Shown piece by piece: positions 1 to 10,721 of a DNA stretch of 64,000 nt (position 1 is its first letter; each line of letters begins with the position of its first letter). A model generated the notes under the pieces. The model was given only the letters and a program-made list of their open reading frames with translations. It ran no database searches and was not told the origin of the DNA. The DNA comes from Lepidostoma basale (Eukaryota; Arthropoda; Insecta; Trichoptera; Lepidostomatidae): NCBI GenBank assembly GCA_022606425.2, contig JAHDVF020000432.1, forward strand, positions 434,001-498,000, read 5' to 3'. A program made the translations under genes and the position numbers.

Positions 1-25
1 ATAAATAAATTAATTAATCAGTGAG

Positions 26-66
26 TCCAGTCTGTCGATGCCAGCGAACCTGGCGAAACCGGTCAC
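26..66 (+). ncRNA. hammerhead-like motif, family IV
   Basis: Seen: CTGTCGA, a stem (GCCAG...CTGGC), GAAA, self-complementary ACCGGT, then GTC-like triplet. This matches the order core box 1 - stem II - GAAA - short stem III - cleavage triplet of PLE hammerheads. The first box is CUGUCGA rather than canonical CUGANGA, so activity is doubtful. Confidence 0.5.

Positions 67-99
67 TCTCTTAATAAAGATGTGACAGCTACGTCACGC

Positions 100-170
100 T
101 CTGTTCCCCATTTCTACTGCATTTATTCTGCTATCATCCTCTTTCTGTCAGTTCCATGTTTCACTTTCAT
100..170 (-). mobile_element. RTE-A fragment, SINE insertion site
   Basis: The minus strand matches the RTE-A segment that encodes the WNWQKKDESRINA region. It ends exactly where the SINE tail starts, so the SINE apparently landed in an old RTE-A copy. 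Confidence 0.6.

Positions 171-426
171 ATTATTATTATTATTTTGTTGAATCGCTCT
201 TTACACCATGACAGCATGAGCCAAATCGATGTAAAGGATATTATAGCTATCATAGAGATTCTCGTGACATGTGATTGGTAGCTAATCTATCGCCATTTTA
301 TTGTCACGTGATTCCTACACCAGACCAAAGACAGTGTGACAGTCACACTGCCCTCGCCGGAAATCGAACCCGGAAGCTTCGGGGTGGCAGTCAATGCACT
401 TACAACTCGGCCATGAAGGTCGTCGA
171..426 (-). mobile_element. tRNA-derived SINE, tail type i, full length
   Basis: Read on the minus strand it starts cgacgaccttc and carries an A-box-like region (TGGCCGAGTTGTAAG) and a B box (GGTTCGATTTC), the internal promoter for RNA polymerase III. A conserved body follows (gtgtgac.gtcacactgtc, then cacgtgacaataaaatggcg). The tail type i segment (tttacatcgatttggct...gagcgattcaac) closes with (AAT)n. 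Copies of the same unit lie near 2.6, 16.6, 28.2, 33.6 and 44.9 kb. It encodes no protein and needs a LINE reverse transcriptase in trans. Confidence 0.85.

Positions 427-445
427 AAGTCGTCGGTACATTTAG

Positions 446-1170
446 AACTAAAAAACTAACTAACTAACTTACCAACACGCCGTCTCACCGAAGGGGTAGG
501 CAGAAAGAATGGAACGCCACACTATTCTATCCTGGCATACTTCTCTCGCTTCCTCTACATTCATACATCTTGTCATGCACGCACATCGATTTCTCCGACT
601 CCTCACGTGACCGACATTCAATATTTGATTGATTTGATCGTGCCACTTTTTCCTCGACCTTCCTCTATTTCTAGATCCGTTCACGCTGTTAACATATACC
701 TTCTTTACCATTCTGTCTTCACTCATTTTTTCCAGGTGTCCAAACCATCTTAATGACCCTTTCCTTATTTTGTTCATAACACTTTCATTCGCACCACATT
801 CACTTCTTATACTTGCATTTATCACTCTATCATATACGCATTTGCCACACATTCGTCTTAGAGATCTCATTTCTACGGTATTTATTCTACTTTCATCCTT
901 CTTTTGCCAGTTCCATGCTTCACTTCCATACATAAGGGTCGGCACAAGAACACCATTGTGCACTGCCATCTTAGCTTTTTTGGATAGGCTTTTGTTTGCG
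1001 ATGACAACTTTAAATGCACCATTTATTCTGTTGCCTGCTCCAACCCTTCTTCCAATATCCTTCTCCACCCTCCCTTCCTTTGTAAACATAATTCCTAAAT
1101 AAACAAATTCATCCACTTGTTCCAGATTTTCACCGTTTACACTAATGTTGCAGACTGTCATCTATCAATG
446..1170 (-). pseudogene. RTE-A retrotransposon 3' end, ORF C-terminus
   Basis: An open frame of 230 residues (1161 to 469) covers the region downstream of the RT domain: VDEFVYLG, then VPTLMYGSEAWNWQKKDESRIN, RSLRRMCGK, LRWFGHLEKM and WHDQINQILNVGH, closing near SAYPFGETA. This C-terminal segment is typical of RTE-type non-LTR elements. The stop is followed by a very short 3' UTR and an (AACT)n tract, the minus-strand view of a (GTTA)n tail. The catalytic RT core is missing, so this is a 5'-truncated insertion. 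The frame is still open over its whole length, which suggests a fairly young copy. Confidence 0.85.

Positions 1171-1194
1171 TTGCAGACTGACATCTAGAAGGGA

Positions 1195-2090
1195 AATAAA
1201 ATAAGTTTTTCTCATTATTAATATTAAAACTATTAATTTTCAAAGTATCTTAGTAAATAGAAACAAACTAGATAAAAAATAAATTTGAAAAAGTAAGGTT
1301 ATGTTCACAAGGCGCCGGGAGTTTAGAAGGAAATCTTAACGTCTGAATAGATAAAAAAAATGACAATGAAAAGTCGCCCTTCCGTGCATAATTTCCATAG
1401 ATAATCCCCAATTATTTCCTTGCAGAAATACCGTGGAAAAATAAAAATATCATAACAGGCCTTTGTCCTTTGTTTGTTTGCCGCCAATTCTGATCGATGC
1501 GCGCGCTGCGGCGTGCGGCGGCACTTACAGCTATACTCTGTTCAGAGAATAATCACAGTTCAACTCAAAATTTAAAAAAAAAACAAGAATATTCATATTT
1601 TATACAATATATCATACTTTTAATATTATGAAATGCTTCCTGAACCTCGTCCTTTATCCTACATGCCAAAATCTGTACTCCACATCTTTTTTTCCCATCC
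1701 CGCATTTATCTCCACTGCCTCTCCTGTTCTTTCCGCTGTACATTCCTGTGGTGTATCATTCTTTTTATCTTTTATATAATGTCCCTAAAATGGATGGATT
1801 ATATATTATGTTTATTTATTCAATAAAGTACAGCGGAGCATAGAAGTAGGATTGAGTAGATTAAATGTGGTCTGGCACCCCCTTTGTTGTTGCCGTCTTT
1901 AAATGTAAGTCCCGGATGGACCGGGGACAGGCCCAGGGACGGTACGAGCGAGGCTGATAAAAGGGCGCCGCTACGCCCTATAACAGCCTCGGGTATGTGG
2001 CGGGAACTTCTATGTTTCTTTATAAAAAAATATATCATACTCATACATAATCAAAAATATAAAAACATGTTTAATTTCAATTGTTTTCGC
1195..2090. other. no recognisable gene
   Basis: AT-rich sequence with GC-rich islands near 1495-1530 and 1900-2000. The second island is read through by overlapping open frames on both strands, with no recognisable motif. I see no exon structure I can defend. Confidence 0.4.

Positions 2091-2094
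2091 CGAC

Positions 2095-2320
2095 ACACTA
2101 TGACACTTTAACATTATAAACTGTTAAATTAAAAAAACTTTGTTTTATGTATCACAATTGTATTTTTATTTTACGCGACAGCTGCTTCGTCAACCTATGT
2201 TGACATCATCAGGTTTTACATGATGTCAACATAGGTTGACGAAACAGCTGTCGCGTAAAATAAAAATACAACTGTGATCATAAAACAAAGTTTTTTAATT
2301 TAACAGTTTATTATGTTCAA
2095..2320. repeat. inverted pair of family I hammerhead repeats
   Basis: Two copies of the family I unit face each other around 2216-2221; their arms extend through the AT-rich body to an aacagttta-like end on both sides. The minus-strand motif has CTGATGA, stem GTCAAC/GTTGAC and CAGCTGTCGCG, but GAAG in place of GAAA. The plus-strand motif has GAAA but has lost the start of CTGATGA at the junction. Neither arm is a complete ribozyme. 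Confidence 0.75.

Positions 2321-2424
2321 TTTGGTCTAAACGTAAATGTAATAATTTATAGTAAAACAGATGCTCAAAGTTCGCCTTTTCAAAAAAATATTTAGAGTTG
2401 TAATTACGGTTTATTAGGGCACAC

Positions 2425-2580
2425 AAACACGGCGTTTATCTGAAGAGTTAGGCAGAGAGAATAGATTACCACACTACTCTATCCTTACACACCTCTCTAG
2501 ATCCCTCCACATTCGTACAGAGTCATACACGTACGTCGATTCTTCCAACTTAATCTGGTCATGCCAAGTTTTCTTCGAGC
2425..2580 (-). mobile_element. RTE-A 3' end fragment
   Basis: Minus-strand sequence resembles the last ~150 bp of RTE-A (WHDQI..., then the CMNVEEAREVCQDR and SAYP segments) with many substitutions. The tandem tail is lost. Confidence 0.65.

Positions 2581-2614
2581 AGTCCATCAGCAAAAATTCC
2601 ACTTGCCACTTCCC

Positions 2615-2875
2615 ACACGAAGATTGTGGCCGAGTGGCAAGAGCTATGACTGTCACACCGAAGGTTCTGGGTTCCATTCTCAGCAATGACAGCGTGATTG
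2701 TCACACTGTATTTAGTGTAATATAGAATTCACGTGACAATAAAATGGCGATAGATCAGCTACCTATCACATGTCGTGAGATTCAATATGATAGCTATACA
2801 GTTTACATCGATTTGGCTAGTGTTGTAATGATGTAAAGAGCGATACAACAAAATAATAATATTAATAAAACAAAA
2615..2875 (+). mobile_element. tRNA-derived SINE, tail type i
   Basis: A box GTGGCCGAGTGGCAAGAGC, a decayed B box (GGGTTCCATTC), conserved body ending aataaaatggcgatagat, then the type i tail and an AAT-rich end. Confidence 0.8.

Positions 2876-2969
2876 ATTATACCCACTTGTTCTGTTTCAA
2901 ATGGTGTACCGTATGAAAAGATAATTGAAATTGAATTTCCCATTGCATGCATCAGGCCCATAATGACAT

Positions 2970-3330
2970 ACGAAATCGAAGTAAGAGCAGACACTGTCAG
3001 AACCAAACATCTCTTAAGAGTAGCAGAAATGAGAACATTGCGACCTATTGTGGGGAGAACCCTTTGAGATAGGATATCCAATGATGAAATTCGCAAATCC
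3101 TGCAAAATTTAAGACATAGTGAGATGGAGTAGGCAGAGAAGACGATTCTGGAGAGACCACATTGAGAGAATGGATCCAGCAAGAATTCCTAATATCGTGA
3201 TTCACGAGACTCCAGAAGGCCGTAAACCACCACGTCGACCGCCAAAGAGATGGAGAGAAGGCTGGTCGTCTTCATCACAGGAATAAAGTTGATATCCTGC
3301 ATAAACAGATCGCAAGATCTATAATCAGAA
2970..3330 (+). pseudogene. RTE-B 3' end
   Basis: Degenerate coding sequence reads AEMRTLRPIVGRTL, then RWSRQRRRFWRDHIERMD and a KRWRE segment, the usual C-terminal pattern of RTE-like elements. It stops shortly before an (AGA)n-like tail at 3327-3336. A minus-strand copy of the same segment is at 37200-37570. Confidence 0.7.

Positions 3331-3359
3331 GAAGAATATGGTATATTTATTTTACTCGT

Positions 3360-3505
3360 TCACATTCTTCAGATTCACTTACCTAGGCATAGAGATCGGT
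3401 AGCTACAGTGACCTATATGACGAGGTGCGAGCATAAACCAATAAAGCGACAGCCGTGGCTGGCTGCTTGCGCGACACCATATGGAGGAGCCATTCCATGT
3501 ATCTC
3360..3505 (+). mobile_element. RTE-B fragment
   Basis: Short stretch resembling the YLG.EI...L..EVR...NKA..VAGCL segment seen on the minus strand near 34.5 kb. Broken by stops. Confidence 0.5.

Positions 3506-3524
3506 TAAGAAGATATAAACAAAA

Positions 3525-4037
3525 TGCAGTTCACAATGGAGTTCTGGTTCCAACCCTTATGTATGGAAGCGAAGCATGGAACTAGCAGAAAAGAGATGAG
3601 AGCAGAATAAATGCGGTAGAAATGAGGTCCCTAAGACAAATGTGTGGTAGAACGATATACGACAGAATATCATATGCTGATATAAGAAAGGAATGTAGAG
3701 CGGAAGAAGGTATTATGAACAAAATTATGAAAGGATCACTGCGTTGGTTCGGACATATCGAACACATGGATGGAGAAAGAATGGTTAAGAAAGTATACGT
3801 TAATGATGTAAATGGAATACGGAGTCGAGGCAGACCGAGGAAAACATGGCATGACAAAATTAATCAAATTTTAAAGGTTGGTCATGTCAGAAGCCGGAAG
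3901 AATCGACGTGCGTGTATGACTCTCTGTATGAATGTGGAAGAAGCTAGAGAGGTATGTCAGGATAGAGTAGTGTGGCGGTCCATTCTCTCTGCCTACCCCT
4001 GCGGGGAAACGGCGTGATGGTTTGTTGTTGTTGTTGT
3525..4037 (+). pseudogene. RTE-A 3' end, (GTT)n-tailed
   Basis: Starts in the VHNGVLVPTLMYGSEAWN segment (broken by a stop near 3580), then an open frame 3622-4017 of 131 residues: MRSLRQMCGRTIYDRIS, GSLRWFGHIEHMD, GRPRKTWHDKINQILKVGH, ending SAYPCGETA. The stop is followed directly by a (GTT)n tail. This subfamily differs from the (GTTA)n-tailed copies by NADIRKECRAEEGIMNK and by the tail. Confidence 0.85.

Positions 4038-4039
4038 TA

Positions 4040-4500
4040 TTTAAATATCGGTGACAGTAATTTGACATGGACGCCATCTTGACGACGCGACGCTACGTTA
4101 CCGTTTCTCATTTTGAATACAAACAGACTATACGAGTGTTGCCACGATGCCTCTATTATCATAGATCAGTAGATACAATCGGATATCAAAAAGTGCTTAA
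4201 CTAACCGTGATAAAGCGAATAATAACATGTTTGTTGTATTAAGAGCGGCGAAATTCAGCTGCCGCAACCTTTATTTTATTACAATGCCATTTTGCTAAAT
4301 CCCAAATCTAAAACTTTTACAGATACTGTACACACATTACAATCAATTAGTTACAGTTTGCGGTGTTTAATAAAGATTTTAACCTTCCATTACCGCTGTA
4401 GTGTACCTAATACACATTGCTTCTTCTTCTAGACTTATGGCCTGCTCCTGTTATCAGGCTGGCCTCTCTCGAGAAGTTGAATCTCAGCCATAATATTAAT
4040..4500. other. no recognisable gene
   Basis: AT-rich sequence without repeats I recognise, apart from a possible LINE 3'-end remnant near 4425-4490 (cttcttcttct followed by gcctgctcctgttatcagg). Confidence 0.35.

Positions 4501-4504
4501 AATA

Positions 4505-4650
4505 ATAAACTAACTAACTAACCATCACGCTGTCTCCCCGAAAGGGTAGGCATAAAGAATGGACTGTCACACTTTTACTGATGCGGCACTCCATCCTTCT
4601 CTTTTCGCCCCGCGGGAGACGCGGTGTGATGGGTTGCGAACAATAAATCT
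4505..4650 (-). mobile_element. short RTE-tailed element
   Basis: The minus strand reads a head (cgcaacccatcacaccgcg, tcccgcggggcgaaaagagaa), then the RTE-A terminal ~60 bp (gtgtgacagtcc, ctacccttt, gacagcgtgatggtt) and a (GTTA)n tail. The head is unrelated to RTE-A coding sequence. Five copies occur in the window, which argues for a discrete non-autonomous family using the RTE-A end. Confidence 0.65.

Positions 4651-4679
4651 AAAACAAATAATATAAAATACAATGATAT

Positions 4680-5190
4680 AAAATAAAAAAACAAAAAATA
4701 AATTAACACAAAATGTTCTTTTTAGATGGTGCACATATTGACTATTTAATTTATGTTCCACGAATCCACCGTTTTTTAATTAACCACATAATGTAATAAC
4801 AAATAATGTTTTTTTTCGATGTTGCACATGTTGACATGGACGATCCGGACTTTGTTTATTTTATTTATGTAACACGTATCCACCGTTTTTTAAAATTAGC
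4901 TGTAATTAGGCACGTAACCAGCAAGAACTTAAAAATAATATTAAAGAAATTATTCAAATTGTCATTGGAACAAATGAAAATTTTATTTTTACACCAGTCA
5001 AAATTATTTATAAAAACGATAAAACTAATATAATTTTAACAGCAAAACAATACAAACGTATTACGTGTCACAATTAACTATTATAAAGTGCGACAACATT
5101 GAAATTGACCAAAATAATTCACTTATACACGAAATATTTCCAAATTTACAGGAGCACCAAATGAACCAAACCAAATTTTCAAAATCAGAA
4680..5190 (+). repeat. interspersed repeat sharing a segment with family I repeats
   Basis: Contains paired segments also found at 10320-10700 (gacgatccggactt, cacgaatccaccgtttttt, taattaggcac). At 4920-4970 it has a QELK.NIKEIIQI coding-like stretch shared with the sequence upstream of the family I hammerhead at 21.5 kb. It may be PLE-derived; no RT motif is visible. Confidence 0.45.

Positions 5191-5194
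5191 TATA

Positions 5195-5545
5195 TACGAA
5201 TAATAATATAATAATATAATCAGAATAATAATAATTAGGCTAATTTGTATAGCGCCATTTGCGTGAATAGCTCACCTCAAGGACGCTTTGACAATGTTTT
5301 AAATCATGAGAGTTGCATCTGACACCAGCAATCAGATAACCGCTGTTTACATTTTATGCGATATTTTGAAAATGTGGGTTTTTAGGTGAGATTTAAAATC
5401 TGTCGGATTGTCAATGCATCTAAGGCGTGGAGGAAGCTTATTCCAGGCGGACGGACCTGCCACTGCGAAAGCCCTTCTACGAAATTTATTCGGGGGTTGC
5501 GCTTTGGCTCAACTAACTTGGCTATTTAGCCATCCCTCCATGTCT
5195..5545 (-). pseudogene. L2-like LINE 3' end
   Basis: Minus-strand translation gives the AGPSAWNKLP..LR region and the following K.HLKTHIF segment common at the C-terminus of L2-type elements. The conserved 3' UTR (gcgtcc.tgaggtga...aatggcgct) and an AAT-rich tail follow. Confidence 0.75.

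Positions 5546-5640
5546 TCCGGGGGACGGCAGCCAACAGGAATCTGATGCATCACAACGTGTGGGATTCTGA
5601 AGGGATCCATCCTCTGCACGTACGCTTAAAAGCAGAGGTC
5546..5640 (-). mobile_element. RTE-B fragment
   Basis: Similar to 31330-31450 on the other strand (gatgcatcagattcc, gatggatcc). Too short for domain assignment. Confidence 0.45.

Positions 5641-5727
5641 AACTTTTTTGTCCCGTAGACCCTTTGCCGATTTTTTGTATCTCGTGTAGTCCCCCTGCTT
5701 TTTTAATTGATTTTTCGAATCGATTGC

Positions 5728-6235
5728 TTCAATGGTGTTCTTCTACCGACCCTTATGCATGGAAGCGAAGCATGGAACTGGAAAAAGAAGGATGAAAGTA
5801 GAATAAATGCAGTAGAATTGAGATCTCTTAGACGAATGTGTGGAAACTCTGTGTATGATAGAATGAAAATATAAGAAGTGAATGCGGTGCGAATGATGGT
5901 GTCATGAACAAAATAATGAAAGGATCATTAAGATGGTTTGGACATATGGAAAGAATGAATGAAGAAAGAATGGTAAAAAAAAATTATACGTTAATGATGT
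6001 AAATGGAACCAGAAATAGAGGAAGACCGAGGAAAACGTGGCATGATCAAATAAATCTGATATTGAATGTCGGCCACGTGAGGAGTCAGAGAAATCGACGC
6101 GCGTGCATGACACGATATATGAATGTAGAGGAAGCGAGAGAAATATGTCAGGAAAGAAAAGTGTGGCAGTCCTTTCTTTCTGCCTACCCCTTCGGAGAGA
6201 CGGTGTGGTTGTTAATTGGTTAGTTGGATTGCTAA
5728..6235 (+). pseudogene. RTE-A 3' end, frameshifted
   Basis: Runs from NGVLLPTLMHGSEAWNW to SAYPFGETV. Deletions near 5862 and an extra A in the run at 5976-5984 break the frame. The degraded (GTTA)-type tail is ttgttaattggttagttgg. Confidence 0.8.

Positions 6236-6349
6236 AAAAATAATTGGTCGCTGCCGAATTCTACTGACCGGAAGTTGCTGTCGAGCTATAAAAAAGGTCG
6301 CCAACGATTTCCATGGTCCGATTTTATGATCTAAAAAATAAGTACAGCC

Positions 6350-6535
6350 ATACCGAAGGTCCCGGATTCGAATTCCGTCGATGACTGTGTGAAAAAAAAA
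6401 TCTCACGCTATCTTTGTTCTGGTAGAATTCACGTGACAATAAAAATGCAGAGAGACTAAGCAACCTATCACATGTCATGAGAAACGATAGCAAAAAAAAT
6501 GTATACAATAAGTTGGTTCAAATAACCTGCTGTAT
6350..6535 (+). mobile_element. tRNA-derived SINE, tail type ii, degraded head
   Basis: Keeps the B-box region (GGATTCGAATTCC) and the cacgtgacaataaaa body. Then comes a different tail from the type i copies: tgtataca...ttggttcaaataacctgctgtataca, an imperfect inverted repeat. Confidence 0.7.

Positions 6536-6627
6536 ACAAGTGTGGAAAGCAACAGGAAACTATCACATTAATAGCCCCAAGTGGCATCCCATATACTTTG
6601 CTGCAAAGCAATCCCTAGGATGAAACT

Positions 6628-6960
6628 TTTTAAATAGTCAATTGTTTTGGCCGATACACTTTGTTTTATGTATCACAATTGTATATTATTTTACTCGATG
6701 GCTGTTTCGTCAACCTATGTTGACATCATCAGGTGTTACAATAATATGTCAAATGTCAATTTTTTCGTGATTTTTTTAACCTTTATGTGTAATTTGTTCC
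6801 TATGTCAATTTGAATAATTTCTTTGATATATTTTGAAGTTCTCGCTGGAGTTGAGTTAGTTACCTAATTATTTTAATTAAAAGAACGGTTAGTTACTGTT
6901 TATAGGAGAAAATATTAAAGGTTGAAAATGTAATACCAAAAAATAATAATAATAATCATA
6628..6960 (-). repeat. family I hammerhead repeat, minus strand
   Basis: The minus strand has the coding-like ELQNI.KEIIQIDIG region at 6770-6860, then the family I motif at 6691-6740: CTGATGA, stem GTCAAC/GTTGAC, GAAA, CAGCCATCG. Then follows the AT-rich body ending with ggccaaaacaattgactat. Stem III and the cleavage triplet are mutated (CAGCCATC instead of CAGCTGTC). Confidence 0.7.

Positions 6961-7071
6961 ATAATAATAAAAACAGTAATGAGAAGGAACAATTACACTT
7001 AATATACGAGTAGAGTAGAGTCAAAACGATGAAACAATAAATAAAAGACGATATACAATAAAAATAAGTAA

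Positions 7072-7590
7072 AACTAACTAACTAACTAACCATCACGCCG
7101 TCTCCCTGAAGGGGTAGGCAGAAAGAATGTACTGGCACATTTTTCTTTCCTGACATATTTCTCTCGCTTCCCCAACATTCATACATCGTGTCATGCGCGC
7201 GCGTCGATTTCTCTGACTCCTCACATGGCCGACATTCAATATTTGATTTATTTGATCGTGCAACGTTTTCTCGGTCTTTCTCTATTTCTGGTTCCATTTA
7301 CATCGTTAACATATAATTTTTTTACCATTCTTTCTTCATTCTTTGTTTCCATGTGTCCAAACCATCTTAATGATCCTTTCATTATTTTATTCATAACACC
7401 ATCATTCGCACCGCATTCACTTCTTATATTTTCATTCACACTCTATCAAACATAGAGTATCACACATTCATCTAAGAGATCTCATTTCTACTCCATTCAT
7501 TCTACTTTCATCCTTCTTTTGCCAGTTCCATGCTTCGCTTCCATACATTAGGGGCCGGTACATGAACACCATTGTGCACTGCCATAAATG
7072..7590 (-). pseudogene. RTE-A 3' end, (GTTA)n-tailed
   Basis: The minus strand begins with a mutated LMYGSEAWNWQKKDES segment, continues ENIRSECGANDGVMNKIMKGSLRWFGHMETKNEERMVKK (7439-7248), shifts frame, and ends with the VGHVR..RNR.ACMTRCMNV and GETA region. 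The tail is (AACT)n in plus view. Near-identical in family to 38128-38797 and 42539-43004. Confidence 0.85.

Positions 7591-7799
7591 GAAGTAGATT
7601 ACATTAATAAGAAAGGTGACAAAAGTTGAAGGTAGTATTTTTTTTTTTTTTATGGATTGTATAGAAGAAAAGTTTTTAATGTATAATACTATATACTAAT
7701 GTGGAATAAGCTGGAATTTGGTTATTTATAACATTCAATTTACATTTCTTCGCCTTTAAAATTTTTATTTGAAGTGAAGCGGGCCTTCTTTTTCTTTAA

Positions 7800-7915
7800 C
7801 CTTCTTCCCTCCACTGCTGGATATAGGCCTCTTCCATTTTCTTCCACTCGTCTCTGTATTATCCCTTCCGCATTTAATTATAAAGCTCACCTAATACATT
7901 TTCAAAGCATGACAA
7800..7915 (-). mobile_element. RTE-E-like 3' end
   Basis: The minus strand encodes a DEWKKMEEAYIQQWRE-like C-terminus, a common ending of insect RTE-type elements. Only the last ~100 bp are present. 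Confidence 0.55.

Positions 7916-7929
7916 AAGTAATCAAATAC

Positions 7930-8098
7930 TAAAAGGCGGCCACATTCTAAGTCGGAAAAATCAACATGCGTGCATGTTACGATGTATGAATGTAGAGAAA
8001 ACTAGAGAGGTATATCAGAACAGAGCACTATGGCGGTTCATCCTCTCTGCCCATACCTCCAGGAAAACGGCATGTTGGTTAGTTAGTTAGTTAGTATT
7930..8098 (+). mobile_element. RTE-A 3' end fragment, (GTTA)n-tailed
   Basis: Last ~150 bp of RTE-A (GRHILSRKNQHACMLRCMNVEKTREVYQ-like, frame partly open) with tail gttagttagttagtta. Confidence 0.7.

Positions 8099-8099
8099 T

Positions 8100-8505
8100 T
8101 TTTCTAATGAATCTTCAAAATCCTGTCAATACAAAAACAATTTTTTTACGCTTTAGAAATAATAAAAGTTTTTTTAACCGATTCACAGATAAAACAGAAA
8201 TTCGGTAGCTCTTATAAAAAGTTCTAAAACACAATATCATCTTTCAACAAGCTTTTAAAAGCACATTACCCTAAAATAAAATATAAATCTGAGATAATAA
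8301 CAAACTTGTGCTTCTGTGTATACAGATTAAATTGTGAAGAGTGTATACAGGGAAGATGCCCCAAAATAACACAGAATGCAGTCTTTTATTTATTTATTAA
8401 AACTATGCTGAAAAACTATGAGTGAAGCAAATGGAGGATGCCATGTCCAGGAGTGGAAGGAAATAGGCTGAAGACGTAGAAATACAAGATTAAATAAATA
8501 CTTAT
8100..8505. other. mostly unassigned, small RTE-E end
   Basis: AT-rich; around 8420-8475 a plus-strand fragment resembles the RTE-E C-terminal tail (gccatgtccaggagtgga). No gene seen. Confidence 0.4.

Positions 8506-8509
8506 ATAA

Positions 8510-8645
8510 ATAAACCTTCTTCTTCTGTTACTTCTTGGCGCCTGTTTCTGTCCAAATGTCTCGCCATATTTTATCTGGTCTTCCTGGAGGTTGGCTGCCT
8601 GATGATACTTTATTTGTCGCTTTGCTTATCACTATTTTAGAACTA
8510..8645 (-). mobile_element. RTE-D 3' end, (GAA)n-tailed
   Basis: The minus strand encodes PGRPDKIWRDIWTETGAKK then stop and a (GAA)n tail. 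A second copy is at 19830-19995. Confidence 0.6.

Positions 8646-8808
8646 TCTCTCTCTTTCTCTCATTCTCTCTCTCTTTTCTCATTCTCTCTCTTTCTCTCAT
8701 TCTCTCTCTCTTTCTCTCATTTACTCTCTCTTTTCTCTCTCTGTATCTTTCTCTCTGTATCTTTCCCTCTGTCTCTTTCTCTCTTTCTCTCTCTCTTTCG
8801 CATTTTAG
8644..8808. repeat. TC-rich low-complexity tract
   Basis: Interrupted (TC)n with recurring TCTCATTC units, about 165 bp. Confidence 0.9.

Positions 8809-8822
8809 AATAAAAAGTACTT

Positions 8823-9112
8823 ATCATTAAGATGGTTTGGACATATGGAAAGAATGAATGAAGAAAGAATGGTAAAAAAATCATATGTTAATGATCTAAA
8901 TGGAACCAGAAATAGAGGGAGACCGAGAAAAACGTGGCACGATCAAATAAATCAAATATTGAATGTCGGCCATGTGAGGAGTCAGAGAAATCGACGCACG
9001 TGCATGACACGATGTATGAATGTTGAGGAATCGAGAGAAGTATGTCAAGAAAAAAAGTGTGGCATTTCATTCTTTCTGCTTATTCCTTTGGGGAGACGGC
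9101 GTGATGGTTAGA
8823..9112 (+). pseudogene. RTE-A 3' end
   Basis: LRWFGHMERMNEERMVKKSYVNDLNG, then GRPRKTWHDQINQILNVGH, with a single-base indel near 9055 that changes the last residues. The tail is reduced to ggttag. Confidence 0.8.

Positions 9113-9510
9113 TAATTTTAAGAAAGTAAATTTTGTGTCATTTATCCACTAGTTCTTGATTCAAGCGTATTATTCCAGATTAGGCATCCATCTTATTTAC
9201 AAAATTCCTTTTATTTCTTTCGCCATTCCTGAACTGCCTGATCTCCCCAGCCTCCAATCATTAACACTTATCTCCGGGAGAATGGCCCAGATCGGCCATC
9301 TGAGAAGCGGATGAATAGCTGAGGAGATTACGCTTCTCAGAAGTGATGTGTTGTGTTAAAAGAGGGCACTTGAATGCATCGAATAATTGTTCTTTATTTA
9401 AATCCACATTCCCAAACTCTGAACGGAAAAAAATCATTTGATTTTTAATAATCAAATAACATCTCCTTAGAACAACCTCAAGAAAACCATTAACAAGAAG
9501 CCAGAGACGT
9113..9510. other. 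no recognisable gene
   Basis: Unassigned sequence. A short local inverted repeat lies at 9299-9340 (catctgagaagcgg and cttctcagaag), the only structure I noticed. Confidence 0.35.

Positions 9511-10010
9511 ATAATAATGATAATAATAATATGCTAACTTTTAAAGCGCCGTTTTTTGTGATATAATCACCTCAAGGGCGCATTAAGACTTATTTTAAAT
9601 CTGAAAAATCTAAATTTTAACGCTTCATCTGATTTTCGCGATCGGTTAAAAAGTATAGTAGAACAAAGTATAGATGTTTAAATTGGGTATGAATTATGAA
9701 AATGATGGGTTTTCAGTTTAGTTCTGAAATCTGTCGGATCATTTATGCATCTGAGGTGTGGAGGGAGATTGTTCCAAGCTGATGGACCGGCTACCGCGAA
9801 CGCTCAATCCCCGAAATTTGTACTGAGGCAACGCTTCGGTTCAACTAATCTTCCTATTGCCGAGGAGTTCGCCGAGCGAAGTGCAAAGTGTGTCTGTCCG
9901 TTATACAGAGTTCAGATATATAACTTGGTGCCATTCCATGTAGCGCTTTGAAGACTGTCCAGCAGAGTTTATACTGGTTTCTTTCTGGACTTTTAAGCCA
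10001 GTGAAATGTC
9511..10010 (-). pseudogene. L2-like LINE 3' end
   Basis: The minus strand encodes the LHGMAPSYISEL...LRSAN...GRLVEPKRCLSTNFG...AVAGPSAWNNLP C-terminal region with frameshifts, then a 3' UTR and an (ATT)-rich tail (9511-9530 in plus view). Close relative of the copy at 11318-12345. Confidence 0.8.

Positions 10011-10014
10011 TAAT

Positions 10015-10100
10015 TCAGTCAACGTCTATGTCAGGATAGAGTAATGTGGCGATTCATTCTCTGTGCCTATCCTTCCAAGAAAATGGCATGATTTGAATTG
10015..10100 (+). mobile_element. RTE-A terminal fragment
   Basis: About 80 bp matching the CQDRVMWRFILCAYP region and the stop. Confidence 0.55.

Positions 10101-10122
10101 TTGTTTAATTATTAATATTTAA

Positions 10123-10310
10123 ACTAACTAACTAACTAACCATCACCCCATCTCCCCTAAGGGGTAGTCAGAAATAATGGACTGCCACACTTTAACCGAT
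10201 GCGGCACACTTTTCGCCCCCGCAAGTATACCGACTCGATGTGATGGGTTGCGAACCTCATCGCCACCAACAGGCATCTCCCACGCATACTTCGATCATCC
10301 AACGTCCACA
10123..10310 (-). mobile_element. short RTE-tailed element, longest head
   Basis: The minus strand starts near gaagtatgcgtgggagatgc and continues tggtggcgatgaggttcgca into the RTE-A end and a (GTTA)n tail. Of the five copies this shows the most head sequence, with an extra segment replacing part of the gcgtctcccgcg region. Confidence 0.6.

Positions 10311-10319
10311 AATAAATCT

Positions 10320-10700
10320 GAAACAAATAATATAAAATACAATGATATAAAATAAAATTATAAAATAAAAATAAAGTAAAAAATAATGTTATTTTAGGTG
10401 GTGCAAATGTTGTCAGCTGGACGATCCGGACTTTTGTGTTTATATTCCACGAATCCACTGTTCTTTTAAATATCCGTAATTAGGCACTTAAAACAACCTA
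10501 ACTCTAGTAAGAACTTCAAAATGTTATCGAATTTTGAATTTTATTTAATGTAATTTATTACTCCACGTAAACACCGTTTTTTTAATTCATTGTAATTAGG
10601 CACTTATAACAATCCAACACCAGCAAGAACTTAAAAATATTATTGACGAAATTATTCAAATTGTCAAATTAAAAAGATTTCGTTATTAAAGTTATTAGAA
10320..10700 (+). repeat. interspersed repeat related to 4680-5190
   Basis: Shares cgatccggacttttgtg, cacgaatccac and a duplicated gtaattaggcac module (near 10470 and 10590). It also has the caagaacttaaaaatattattgac segment related to the family I upstream coding-like stretch. Confidence 0.45.

Positions 10701-10721
10701 AAAATTATGTATAAAGAGTTG

Noticed and set aside
171..426. tRNA gene candidates from A and B box matches
   Set aside because: All such matches share the same downstream body and tail; there is no cloverleaf with an acceptor stem, so they are SINE heads.
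446..470. AACT/GTTA arrays as telomere-like repeats
   Set aside because: Each array sits right after an RTE-A end with a few units only; they are LINE tails.
770..1102. Plus-strand 110-residue open frame
   Set aside because: It is the antisense of the RTE-A coding region; residues look like reversed repeats (hydrophobic, Ser/Leu-rich) with no domain.
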